From JAMQKA01 sp043951865 (GTDB lineage: Bacteria; Bacteroidota; Rhodothermia; Balneolales; Balneolaceae): 64,000 bases of DNA. The stretch is from the NCBI RefSeq assembly GCF_043951865.1, contig NZ_JBINJF010000019.1, positions 1 to 64,000 of the forward strand. The letters run 5' to 3'. The translations under genes and the position numbers were made by a program. Numbering within the stretch: the first letter of the stretch is position 1; the number at the start of each line of letters is the position of its first letter. Below the pieces are notes generated by a model that worked only from the letters and a program-made list of their open reading frames with translations, was not told the DNA's origin and did not search any database. Shown one piece after another: positions 26,248 to 35,125 of the stretch.

Positions 26248-26892
26248 ATGGACAAGAGTAATATTTTAGTCGTTAATTTTCACAAACTCGTCAGGGATGG
26301 TATTATATCCATGCTTGAAGCGACCAACACCTTCAACGTTTTTGAGGCCCAGCGGAAATCCAGCATTCACCAGGTTTGTCAAGAACAGAAAATTGATATC
26401 GTCATCTATGACGTGCAGATTTCCAATATTGACAGCTTGTACCTGACAAGAGAGCTCAAGGGTAATTACCCGGATATTGAGATCCTCACTCTCTTTACGA
26501 CGGTAGACAAGGAGACCATCAAAAAGCTGCACAGCGAAGGAGTATCCGGCTACCTGCTGAAAGACTCCGGGCGTGATGAGCTGCTTGAGGCGATCGACAC
26601 CCTGCTGGAGGGCTCCATGTACTTCAGCGACAAGATTACGCTGACTGCCATACAGATACTGGACGGTAATTCGCAAGCAGATGGCAGCAGCTCAAACTCT
26701 CACCCGCTGACGGATCGCGAGCTGCAGGTACTCGACCTGATCGTAAATGAATTTACAAATCCGGAGATCGCCGAAAAGCTTTCCATCAGTGTCCGAACGG
26801 TCGATGCCCATCGAAGAAACCTGCTGCAAAAAACAGGCGTCCGCAATACGGCCGGCCTGGTGCGGTACGCACTAAAAAACAAACTGGTGTGA
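26248..26892 (+). CDS. NarL/LuxR-type response regulator with atypical receiver
   Basis: A 214-residue two-domain regulator. The C-terminal GerE/LuxR helix-turn-helix is canonical (LTDRELQVLDLIVNEFTN, then EIAEKLSISVRTVDAHR). The receiver keeps Asp55 (IVIYD) and the Lys of YLLKD but has lost the acidic pair that binds magnesium: the usual VDDH reads VNFH here (N10, F11). Phosphorylation may therefore be weak or absent, and control may be by protein level or another ligand. I start at ATG 26248; an upstream TTG at 26221 adds nine residues. No Shine-Dalgarno is obvious. The divergent histidine kinase at 25196 is the nearest candidate partner. Confidence 0.86.
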   Translation: MDKSNILVVNFHKLVRDGIISMLEATNTFNVFEAQRKSSIHQVCQEQKIDIVIYDVQISNIDSLYLTRELKGNYPDIEILTLFTTVDKETIKKLHSEGVSGYLLKDSGRDELLEAIDTLLEGSMYFSDKITLTAIQILDGNSQADGSSSNSHPLTDRELQVLDLIVNEFTNPEIAEKLSISVRTVDAHRRNLLQKTGVRNTAGLVRYALKNKLV

Positions 26893-27129
26893 GCTGCACA
26901 GTACAGGAACAGTATACCGAAATTGCCCATTTTTTATGCAGCTGACGGTAATCTTGTAGTCTTATCTTCTTCATTTGGTGAATTTGAGGATTTTTTGTTG
27001 CTTCGGGTATGCTCGCTCGACCAACAAGCTTTGGGAAACCGCCTGGCTCATATACCGAGTTCAAATTGCATTGCGAACCTTCATCCGGGCAACGTCCTGA
27101 AAAGCAATAACATTCTTACAATTCACCAT

Positions 27130-27621
27130 ATGTACTACCTGTCGGTTTATCTTCACATCCTGTCTGCTGTATTTTGGATCGGTGGAATGTTATTCACCAT
27201 TGCCGTTCTGGTACCGGCATCGAGAGACCGATTGCTGGTAGAAAAGAGAGGAGCTTTTTTTAAGCTGATTGGAGAAAAATTCAGCCGGATTTCCTGGATT
27301 TTATTCCTTGTCCTGATAATCACCGGCATCACCAACCTGACCAGCCGGGGCATTCCCGTGAACAGCCTGCTCGACTCTGCCTTCTGGCAAGGGTCATTTG
27401 GTTCCAGGTTGTTTATTAAGCTGCATCTTTTTGCCGCGGTACTGGTTTTAAGCGGAATTCACGATTTCTACGCCGGTCCGAAGGCCGCCCGGTTGATGGA
27501 TAAAGATGAATCTGCCTCAAAAACCCACTTGTTCAGAAAGATAACTTCCTGGATCGGCAGGATAAATTTTGTATTGGGGCTGGTAATCCTCTATTACGCC
27601 ATTCGCCTGACGAGGGGCTAG
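27130..27621 (+). CDS. CopD-like small membrane protein
   Basis: A 163-residue membrane protein with four helices (about residues 4-24, 52-72, 90-110 and 140-160). The N-terminus YLSVYLHILSAVFWIGGMLF with its helix-1 His and the later KLHLFAAVLVLSGIHDF resemble the CopD/DUF4149-like family, in which such histidines may bind copper or heme. I start at ATG 27130. The frame is open back to 26923, but that upstream part has no matching features. It lies between the regulator and the convergent SCO1 gene. The neighbouring copper-dependent NirK and SCO1 genes make a role in copper handling worth considering. Confidence 0.72.
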   Translation: MYYLSVYLHILSAVFWIGGMLFTIAVLVPASRDRLLVEKRGAFFKLIGEKFSRISWILFLVLIITGITNLTSRGIPVNSLLDSAFWQGSFGSRLFIKLHLFAAVLVLSGIHDFYAGPKAARLMDKDESASKTHLFRKITSWIGRINFVLGLVILYYAIRLTRG

Positions 27622-27723
27622 TGTAGTTATCGGTTAATTGGTATAGTCGTTATTAGCCTGCCATTATTTTCTGCATTTACCACCTTGTCATGTCTGTTTT
27701 TCGTAAAAATCTGCTTCTCCATA

Positions 27724-28386
27724 TTAACCGGAAACATGTTGCCCGATAATCTTAACAATTTTGCCAGGCTGATCCTGTAGCTTTTCTCGCTGGTGGACGA
27801 TCTCCCCTTCTCTGTTTAAAACCGTAATCATATTGGAATGGGTAAAATCCGTTTCGCTGATACGTTTGTATTTTACCCCCAGCAGTGCCGCTATTTCCAA
27901 TACATCCCCCTGATTCCCGTTCAGCAGGGTCCACTCATCGTCAGAAAGATCATTTTCAATCGCAAATTCAGTGAGTCGGCCTGGCGTATCCCGTTCGGGA
28001 TCGATGGAGATAATAGTGAAATTGGTTGCGGACCGGGCTTCTGCCGGCAATTGATCCCGGATTCGTTTCATATCCGCCAGTATACGGGGGCAGGCATGCT
28101 CGCAATGGGTATACACCATAGCAACAACCTGCACCCTGCCACGGAGAGTTCTCAATTCCACGGAATCACCGTGGCGGTTATGCCACAGGCTGCTCACGTT
28201 ATAAATCGATTCGTCCGTGGGCTCCCCCGAATCCATCTCCATATTTGCATGGGCTGCATGTTCCCCGTTTGACCTATTCATCTCATCCGGTGGAGAGTGC
28301 CGGGGGGCGGTGTCCTCTCCCCCCGTGCAACTCCCAAAGATAACAGCGATACTCAACAGAATGACAGTTATGATATGGTACTTCAT
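27724..28386 (-). CDS. SCO1/SenC family lipoprotein (copper chaperone-like)
   Basis: A 220-residue thioredoxin-fold protein of the SCO family, which delivers copper to Cu-centres in cytochrome oxidase or related enzymes. A lipoprotein signal ends at Cys20 (VIFGSC). A His/Met-rich spacer (HAAHANMEMD, residues 43-52) could bind copper. The SCO core has the Cys pair C95-x3-C99 (THCEHACP) and the distal His183 (FTHSN), all three metal ligands. It is third in the minus-strand operon after the NirK and SUMF1-like genes, 12 bases from the latter, so it most likely loads copper into the NirK made by the same transcript. Periplasmic, membrane-anchored. Confidence 0.93.
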   Translation of the reverse strand: MKYHIITVILLSIAVIFGSCTGGEDTAPRHSPPDEMNRSNGEHAAHANMEMDSGEPTDESIYNVSSLWHNRHGDSVELRTLRGRVQVVAMVYTHCEHACPRILADMKRIRDQLPAEARSATNFTIISIDPERDTPGRLTEFAIENDLSDDEWTLLNGNQGDVLEIAALLGVKYKRISETDFTHSNMITVLNREGEIVHQREKLQDQPGKIVKIIGQHVSG

Positions 28387-28398
28387 AGTTAAATTAAT

Positions 28399-29187
28399 TT
28401 ATTCTTTGTCCCGGGCGCATCGAAATCCCAGGTTGCCTACCGCGAAGTCGGCTTCCAGGCTACCCCGAAAGGCGTAGCGCAAAAAAGCGGCGTAATTTGC
28501 CTTGTCGGAATCGGCAGCCGCAGAACTTCCCGCAGCGCAGTAAAACTGTTTCAGCTCTCCTTCATCAGCGCGGGATTCTCCGGTAATAAACACCGTATTA
28601 AAATCCTGCACCCATTCCCAAATCAGCCCGTGCATATCATGCACACCGTGGTAATTGGGCTGTCTCTCCCCTACAGCAGGCATTTGATCAGGGTTGGGGC
28701 GACTGTACCAGTCCAGGATTTTACTTACAAAGGCTTTATCCCGACTTGCCAGCGGTTTTACAGCACTGGCTGAAGCCACATACTCCCACTCGTCCAGGGT
28801 GGGAAGCCGCGTCCCTTTCCATCGCGCGTACGCACGTGCCGCGAACCAGGAAACATTCGTCACCGGGCTATCAGCGTGCACGTTTCGCCCGAGTTCAAGA
28901 TCCGTCGCCCAGTGGCGGAGATAGCTATCGCCGGCAAACACACTTTTTACCCGTGAACGCCGCCATTTCTCATTCTCTTTCACAAATTCCAGGAATTCGG
29001 CGTTGGTTACCGGGTGGATATCGATATAAAAAGGGTCAACGGTTACACTGTCGCCGGTAGAGCTGTAAAACGGCATAAAGGTATCCTGTTCAACAGCAAC
29101 CATCCCCTCCGGCTGTGCGGGGGCCGACTGATACAGTAGTCCCCACAGGAAAACTGCCAATATAAACAAGGAGTAAATTTTCATCAT
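28399..29187 (-). CDS. SUMF1/formylglycine-generating-enzyme-like protein, probably non-catalytic
   Basis: A 262-residue exported protein with a signal peptide (about 1-24, ending SAPAQ) and one SUMF1 fold: TNAEFLEFV, SPVTNVSWFAARAYARWKG, RLPTLDEWEY, then GLIWEWVQD and NLGFRC. The active formylglycine enzymes need two close cysteines near the C-terminus; here only Cys217 (QFYC) is in that region, besides the structural GFRC cysteine, so sulfatase activation is unlikely. Proteins like this next to nirK are common in Bacteroidota relatives and may serve NirK maturation or bind its partner. It is encoded 124 bases after nirK and 12 before the SCO1 gene. Confidence 0.85.
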   Translation of the reverse strand: MMKIYSLFILAVFLWGLLYQSAPAQPEGMVAVEQDTFMPFYSSTGDSVTVDPFYIDIHPVTNAEFLEFVKENEKWRRSRVKSVFAGDSYLRHWATDLELGRNVHADSPVTNVSWFAARAYARWKGTRLPTLDEWEYVASASAVKPLASRDKAFVSKILDWYSRPNPDQMPAVGERQPNYHGVHDMHGLIWEWVQDFNTVFITGESRADEGELKQFYCAAGSSAAADSDKANYAAFLRYAFRGSLEADFAVGNLGFRCARDKE

Positions 29188-29311
29188 CTAGCTATTTAAG
29201 GATTTTGGAAACTATACCTCGTTAGCAACCAAACGGATTCAACAGAGCTTCCGCTCATTTGCCGAACATTTAAAAAAGCCACCCTTGCGCATGCAACGTG
29301 TTCCTTAAAAA

Positions 29312-30760
29312 TTATTCCACCGGACCCTCGGTGCGAACGCGTTCCACATCCTGCGGGGTGACCCGGCCTCCATCGTTGTCAAAGCTGTTGAGTATATAGG
29401 TGATGACGTTGGCAACCTCCTCATTCGTCAGGTTTTGCCGGGGCATGATTCCGTTATAGGTCTCCCCGTTAACCGTAATTTCACCGGAAAGCCCGTGCAC
29501 CACCGCGCTGATCCCGCGATCCGGATTCTCATTCAGGTAGTCCGAGTCGGCTACCGGGGGAAAAGCGCCTTCAATACCTGAACCATCCTGCATATGGCAC
29601 GATTGACAAACAGAGGCATACACCTCCCGGCCGTATTCAATCTGCTGCTCAATTGTTTCAGCTACGGGAATCGTCCGCTCTTCTACCGGAATTTCCTGGG
29701 TAGCTCCCCCCTCCGGCTGGTACACCTGTTCCAGCTGTTGACCGGTAAATACGTTTTCATCTTCTTCGCCCGAGACCGCCAGCGTTGCGAGCGCTCCCTT
29801 GTTAAACGCACGGAAAATGGCGTGATCTACCAGGATATAATCTCCGGGCACTTCCGTCTCAAATTCAACAATCGCCGATCCCCCGGCCGGGATAGAGGTC
29901 GTTTGCACATTTTCCTGGATTCGGTCACCGCCTTCGTAATGGACCTTGTCCAGGATCTCCCCGATAACATGGAACGAAGAGGTCAGGTTTGGTCCGCCGT
30001 TTCCGACAAATAGCCGCACCTTGTCACCGCGCTCCGAGGTGATTGCATTTGAACCGGTCATCGCCCCTACAGCACCGTTAAAGACCACATATTCCGGATC
30101 CTCACTGATCGCCCGGTCCATATCAAACGGCTGCAGGCCGCGTTCTCCATAATCCCCTTCGGTATAGAACTCACTCTGCATCACGTAGTACTCTTTATCC
30201 ACTTCCGACAGTCCCTCGGCCGGTTCAATCAGGATGAGCCCGTACATGCCGTTGGCGATATGCATGCCCACCGGCGCCGTTGCGCAGTGATACACATAGA
30301 GGCCGGGATTCAGCGCCCTGAATGTAAATACGGTTTCCCGCCCCGGGGCTGTAAACGTTGACTCGGCGCCCCCACCCGGACCGTTAACCGAATGCAGGTC
30401 AATATTATGGGGGAGCTTGTTATCGGGGTGGTTTTGGAGGTGGAATTCAATCATATCCCCCTCACGGGCCCGGATAAACTTGCCCGGTACCGACCCTCCG
30501 AAGGTCCACATGGTATAGGTGACGCCATCGGCAAGACGCATCTCCTCTTCGGTCACCTCCATATTGACAATCAATTTTGTGGCATGATCACGCTCAATCG
30601 GAGGGGGAACATCGGGCGGCAGTGTCAGCTCGGCGACTTCTTCACCGACAATCTCCGCTGTTTCCGGATCAAAATCGTTATCTGAAGAGCAACCGATAAC
30701 TAATCCGGCTACTATTAGTAGGCAACAACTCTGCAATATTGTTCTGTGAAGCATGACCAT
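29312..30760 (-). CDS. nirK: Copper nitrite reductase NirK fused to C-terminal cytochrome c
   Basis: A 482-residue periplasmic lipoprotein (lipobox Cys24) that reduces nitrite to nitric oxide. Two cupredoxin domains contain all copper ligands: type 1 His118, Cys159, His167, Met172; type 2 His123, His158, His313. The active-site Asp121 and His264 are also present. A C-terminal cytochrome c domain follows, with CQSCH (385-389) and a probable axial Met439 in GIMPRQ, so the electron donor is tethered to the enzyme. It leads a minus-strand operon with SUMF1-like and SCO1 genes. ATG 30760 is used; ATG 30754 is an alternative. No FNR- or NNR-type box was found upstream. Denitrification step only; nor and nos are not in the window. 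Confidence 0.95.
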   Translation of the reverse strand: MVMLHRTILQSCCLLIVAGLVIGCSSDNDFDPETAEIVGEEVAELTLPPDVPPPIERDHATKLIVNMEVTEEEMRLADGVTYTMWTFGGSVPGKFIRAREGDMIEFHLQNHPDNKLPHNIDLHSVNGPGGGAESTFTAPGRETVFTFRALNPGLYVYHCATAPVGMHIANGMYGLILIEPAEGLSEVDKEYYVMQSEFYTEGDYGERGLQPFDMDRAISEDPEYVVFNGAVGAMTGSNAITSERGDKVRLFVGNGGPNLTSSFHVIGEILDKVHYEGGDRIQENVQTTSIPAGGSAIVEFETEVPGDYILVDHAIFRAFNKGALATLAVSGEEDENVFTGQQLEQVYQPEGGATQEIPVEERTIPVAETIEQQIEYGREVYASVCQSCHMQDGSGIEGAFPPVADSDYLNENPDRGISAVVHGLSGEITVNGETYNGIMPRQNLTNEEVANVITYILNSFDNDGGRVTPQDVERVRTEGPVE

Positions 30761-31228
30761 CCCCGTTTTATTTATGGTTTAATAAAATGCCTTGTAACAT
30801 CCTGTCTGTCACCGGTATCCCAACCTCCAGTTTCGTGAAAACTGTTTCCCAGGACTCTGACCAGGAAATCATTACCTCCGCACAGTATGACAGGTGGGCT
30901 TGAAAACTTTTGGAAGTGAAAGGCGTACGTTATGATATCCCTTCTGAATATATAGCATCTCAATCCTCCTTTGACAATATTATGAAAAACTCGGGATTAT
31001 GAAACGCTGTTTTGCAATTTGGACTCTGTATAAAAAACAAGCACACCTGACCCCGGTCCGATGAAAATTTCGATATTGAGGGATTAAATCTTATTGATAC
31101 CATCCCACTCCCCTTTTTCGCTGATATAACTAAGCTTGTCGCCAGCCCAAAATACAGTTGAAAATATGGGTAAATCTGATTATCTATAAAAGACAAAATA
31201 GTCTTAATACCAATTAAATTCAGCGGGA
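30761..31228. other. Divergent promoter region between nirK and the multiheme cytochrome
   Basis: 468 bases, AT-rich. Two minus-strand frames (30772-30963 and 30960-31277) lack family features. A search by eye for TTGAT-N4-ATCAA boxes found none. It should drive both divergent operons. Confidence 0.5.
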
Positions 31229-33304
31229 ATGTCAACTGGGGATACCTCTGCCAACGACCAAAAATGGACCCGTCCATTGCTCATTACGGTTGCCGGGTTT
31301 CTTTTATTTGAAATGATAACCGGCCTTATAATCTATTTTTTGCCGTTCGGCATCCCCGCACAGGTGTCTATCATTATTCATACCGCGATCGGTATTGCCT
31401 TTTCAGTTCCCTACCTGGTCTACCAGGTGCAGCACTGGCGGGCCTACCGGCACCGGCCGATGAATGAAATTAAGTTGACCGGCTATATTTCAATGGCATC
31501 GGCCCTGGCAGCTATCATTTCGGGGTTGGTGATAACCTGGCAGGCGCTGTTTTCAACCGCCGTAAGCACGGCCTGGGACAAAATCCATATCCTGGCCACG
31601 TTTATGCTGCTGGCCTCGGTATTGCCACACGTGGGATTAATTTTGATCCGGGACTACAGGGCGCGGAAAAACCCGCAAATGAAATCCAGGATTCGATCCG
31701 AAAAAGCGTTCGGCATCAACAGCCTGCTGGCAGTGACAGCCCAGTTTGGTCTCGTGTTCCTTTTTATCTACGCTTTTGAACCCGTAAAGCTGAACAACGA
31801 ACTGCCGGAAGATTATCACCACCTGAACGAAAGCAAAAATCGGCCGTTTGCTCCCAGCCTGGCCACTACTACCGGTGAAGGTATCGACGATCGGCTGCTG
31901 GGCGGATCCGAATCGTGCACCACTTCCGGCTGCCACAGCGAGATTGGGAAAGAGTGGGAAGCCAGCGCACATCGCTACGCGGCGGAAGATCCCATCTTCC
32001 GGGCGATCCAAAAAACGATGGGGGAACAGAAAGGGCCGATTTCAACACGCTATTGCGGGGGATGCCACGACCCGATCTCCCTGTTTTCGGGTACCAAAAA
32101 CCTGTTCAGCGACAGCCTCACAAATAACGTTGGTCTACAAGAAGGGATTTCCTGCGTATCATGCCATGCCGTAAAAGAAGTGGACGTGTCGGGCAATGCC
32201 GACTATACCATCGCACCGCCCGAACGCTACATGTTTGAACTGAACGACGGCAAGGCAGCCAAGGCGATCAGTGACTTTTTGATACGGGCCTATCCCAAGA
32301 AACATGTAGAGTCCTACCAGCGTCCCCTCCTGAAAACGCCGGAATTCTGCGGAAGTTGTCACAAGCAATATATCGACGAAGAAATAAACAACGTGGGATG
32401 GGTGCAGCTGCAGAACCAGTATGACAACTGGCGAAAGAGTCGCTGGAATCATCCCAAACAGCCGATGAAAACGGTGGAATGCCGCGAATGCCACATGCCG
32501 CTCGTTGCTTCCAGCGATCCGGCCAGCGGAGATCCCCTGGATTATAATCGCTCAGAAGATGACGGCACACATCGCAGCCACCGCTTCCTGGGGGCCAACC
32601 AGATGGTGCCCGGCATGCTGGACCTGCCCGGGGCCAAAGAGCACCAGGAGCTGACGGAGCAGTGGCTGCGCGGGGAGTTCGAAATCCCCGAAATCGCCGA
32701 CAAGTGGGTTTCCGGTCCCTCGGTTCCCATCGAGGTTATGGCCCCCTCCCGTATTGCTCCCGACGCCGACCTGGAATTCAACGTTACGATCACCAACAAC
32801 AAGGCGGGCCACAACTTTCCCACTGGGCCGCTTGACATGATCCAGGCCTGGCTCCAGGTAGTTGTGACCGACGAGGAAAGGAACCCAGTCTACACGTCCG
32901 GCATGCTGGATGAAAACCACTTTATAGAACCCGGTGCCTTTATTTTTAAAGCGGAGCCGGTGGACCAGTACGGCAATGTTATCGACCAGCACAACCTGTG
33001 GGAGATGGTGGGCGTCCGCTACAGCCGCGCAATCTACCCGGGCCACTCGGATAATGCACAGTACACCATATCGCTACCGGATTCCGCGGGGGCGCGGCGT
33101 TCTGTAGCCCTGAAGGTGAACTCGGACCGGGTTGCCGGGGTGACTTCTCTCCATATCACGGCACGCCTGCAGTACCGCAAGATAAACCAGTACCTGATGA
33201 ACCTGATTTTCGAAGACCACGAGGAGCAGCCCACCGCCCCCATTACCACCTTGTCGGCTGACAGCACGACCGTGCATGTCACAGCACCCCTTTCAACCCG
33301 TTAA
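31229..33304 (+). CDS. Membrane multiheme cytochrome c with cytochrome b-like N-terminus
   Basis: A 691-residue protein. The N-terminal ~185 residues form about five membrane helices with candidate heme-b histidines (His51, His120, His134). The periplasmic part has five c-type heme sites: a CX4CH at C230-H236, then CGGCH (276-280), CVSCH (309-313), CGSCH (374-378) and CRECH (418-422). A beta-sandwich-like C-terminus (EVMAPSRIAPDADLEFNVTI) follows. This arrangement suggests a quinol-oxidising electron module feeding periplasmic reductases. It is divergent from nirK and 12 bases upstream of the CRTAC1 gene, so electron delivery to NirK is the simplest reading. The CX4CH spacing is unusual. Confidence 0.88.
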   Translation: MSTGDTSANDQKWTRPLLITVAGFLLFEMITGLIIYFLPFGIPAQVSIIIHTAIGIAFSVPYLVYQVQHWRAYRHRPMNEIKLTGYISMASALAAIISGLVITWQALFSTAVSTAWDKIHILATFMLLASVLPHVGLILIRDYRARKNPQMKSRIRSEKAFGINSLLAVTAQFGLVFLFIYAFEPVKLNNELPEDYHHLNESKNRPFAPSLATTTGEGIDDRLLGGSESCTTSGCHSEIGKEWEASAHRYAAEDPIFRAIQKTMGEQKGPISTRYCGGCHDPISLFSGTKNLFSDSLTNNVGLQEGISCVSCHAVKEVDVSGNADYTIAPPERYMFELNDGKAAKAISDFLIRAYPKKHVESYQRPLLKTPEFCGSCHKQYIDEEINNVGWVQLQNQYDNWRKSRWNHPKQPMKTVECRECHMPLVASSDPASGDPLDYNRSEDDGTHRSHRFLGANQMVPGMLDLPGAKEHQELTEQWLRGEFEIPEIADKWVSGPSVPIEVMAPSRIAPDADLEFNVTITNNKAGHNFPTGPLDMIQAWLQVVVTDEERNPVYTSGMLDENHFIEPGAFIFKAEPVDQYGNVIDQHNLWEMVGVRYSRAIYPGHSDNAQYTISLPDSAGARRSVALKVNSDRVAGVTSLHITARLQYRKINQYLMNLIFEDHEEQPTAPITTLSADSTTVHVTAPLSTR

Positions 33305-33316
33305 CCCTTCAACGCC

Positions 33317-35125
33317 ATGTCCAGACGCCAAAGAAAAATTATAATGACCTCGCTGTTCATTACGGCCGTTTTCCTGCTCTCTGCGTGGTTTCTCTGGGAG
33401 AATGACCCCACCCCGCAGCGATACATCCCGGGCGAGCAGGTGGAAGGCGTAACCACCCGCCTGGATCGCAGGGTGCCCGACGACTACCGGCCGGTTACGT
33501 TCCGGGATGCCACCCGGGAGTCGGGGATCGACTTTTCCCATTTTAACCATGAACGCACCTCGCAGCTGGCGGAGGATATGGGATCGGGCGTGGCCTGGTT
33601 TGATTATAATAACGACGGGTGGGACGACCTGTTTCTCGTAAACTATGCAGAACCATTTACCGAGGAACCGGTCTCGGATCTCGCCCCCGGCAATCGCTGC
33701 AAACTGTACAAAAATAATGGAGACGGCACATTTTCGGACGTCAGCCGGCAGTCCGGGCTGGACCTGGCGATCCGCGGTATGGGTGCGGCTCCCGCCGACT
33801 TTGACAATGACGGCTGGACCGACCTGTTCGTAACGGCCTACGGGCAAAACCGGTTGATGAAAAATAACGGCGACGGAACCTTTTCCGATATCACCGGCCG
33901 GGCCGGGCTCAGTGACTCCGAACAATTCTGGGCCGGTGCATCATGGGGCGACTACAACCGCGACGGGCACCTGGATCTTTATGTCACCGGCTATGTTGAT
34001 TATGAATACCTGAACCTGCCCGCCGACAAGCTGGCAGCCGAGGAACCGCCCAGTATCAATCCGTCCACGTTTGAGCCGGTGGGCAACCGGCTGTACCGAA
34101 ATAACGGAGACGGCACTTTTTCCGACGTGTCGCTCCAGGCGGGGGTGACTAACGAGGCCGGCCGGAGCCTTTCTGCCTCGTGGGTGGACCTGAACCAAGA
34201 CCTGTGGCCCGACCTGTATGTAGCCAACGACGTTTCGGACAATGTGCTCTATCTTAACAATGCCGACGGAACCTTTACCAATGTAAGTCACCGTGCGCAC
34301 GTGGCAGATTACCGGGGCGCCATGGGGCTGGCCAGCGGCGACTGGGATAACGACGGGGACGCCGACCTGTTTATCACGCACTGGCTGGCCCAGGAAAACG
34401 CCCTTTATACCAACCGCTGGAGAGATACGCTGCAAGCCGGCAGCGGAGCCGGACGCACCCTTCGGTTTACGGACGATTCGGCCAATCACGGGCTGGGACA
34501 GTCGTCCCTGGACTTCGTGGGCTGGGCCACCTCGTTTCTCGATTTTGACCTGGACGGCCGCCTGGATCTTTACGTGGTAAACGGCAGCACCACCCAGTAC
34601 CCGGGCAATCCCGAGCGACTGAAGCCGATGCCGGATCAGCTCTTCTGGAATGCAGGGCGAAACCGGGGCTTTTATGATGTGTCGTCGCAGAGTGGTCCCT
34701 ACTTCTCCAAAAAATTTGTGGGCCGCGGGGGCGCCGTATCGGATTACGACCGCGATGGAGACCCGGACCTTTTTATCCTGAATCACAACGATCAGGGGAT
34801 TCTGTTGCAGAACAGTGCAGCGCGCGATCGAAACTGGCTGGCCGTAACACTGGAAGGCACATATAGCAATCGATCGGCCATCGGAGCACACCTGCGGCTG
34901 GTCAGTGGAGAGATGGTGCAGGTACGGCAGGTGGGATCACAAAGCTCCTATCTCTCCTTTAACAGCCTGAAACAATATTTCGGGCTAGGCACCCGTCAAC
35001 GGGTGGATACCCTCTCCATCCGGTGGCCCAGCGGTAAAACCGATACTTTCCATAACCTTGAACCCAACCAATTCCTCAACATCACTGAAGGTCATCCGGA
35101 AATTTCTGCCGTATCTCTAAAATGA
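33317..35125 (+). CDS. CRTAC1-like protein with FG-GAP/VCBS repeats and ASPIC/UnbV domain
   Basis: A 602-residue extracytoplasmic protein with an N-terminal signal or anchor helix (about residues 8-27). At least six FG-GAP/VCBS units carry calcium-binding loops (DYNNDGWDD, DFDNDGWTD, DYNRDGHLD, DWDNDGDAD, DFDLDGRLD, DYDRDGDPD), forming a beta-propeller. The C-terminal ASPIC/UnbV domain contains RSAIGAHLRL, YLSFNSLKQYFGLG and IRWPSGK. Function in bacteria is unknown. It sits 12 bases after the multiheme cytochrome and overlaps the TPR gene by 4 (ATGA), so the three are one operon; in related bacteria such genes often accompany multiheme cytochromes. Confidence 0.9.
   Translation: MSRRQRKIIMTSLFITAVFLLSAWFLWENDPTPQRYIPGEQVEGVTTRLDRRVPDDYRPVTFRDATRESGIDFSHFNHERTSQLAEDMGSGVAWFDYNNDGWDDLFLVNYAEPFTEEPVSDLAPGNRCKLYKNNGDGTFSDVSRQSGLDLAIRGMGAAPADFDNDGWTDLFVTAYGQNRLMKNNGDGTFSDITGRAGLSDSEQFWAGASWGDYNRDGHLDLYVTGYVDYEYLNLPADKLAAEEPPSINPSTFEPVGNRLYRNNGDGTFSDVSLQAGVTNEAGRSLSASWVDLNQDLWPDLYVANDVSDNVLYLNNADGTFTNVSHRAHVADYRGAMGLASGDWDNDGDADLFITHWLAQENALYTNRWRDTLQAGSGAGRTLRFTDDSANHGLGQSSLDFVGWATSFLDFDLDGRLDLYVVNGSTTQYPGNPERLKPMPDQLFWNAGRNRGFYDVSSQSGPYFSKKFVGRGGAVSDYDRDGDPDLFILNHNDQGILLQNSAARDRNWLAVTLEGTYSNRSAIGAHLRLVSGEMVQVRQVGSQSSYLSFNSLKQYFGLGTRQRVDTLSIRWPSGKTDTFHNLEPNQFLNITEGHPEISAVSLK

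Noticed and set aside
26923..27129. N-terminal extension of the CopD-like gene
   Set aside because: The frame is open, but its residues lack hydrophobic helices or family matches, and the conserved N-terminal helix begins at ATG 27130.
30761..31228. FNR- or NNR-type box for the nirK operon
   Set aside because: Read by eye on both strands, no TTGAT-N4-ATCAA or close variant was found.
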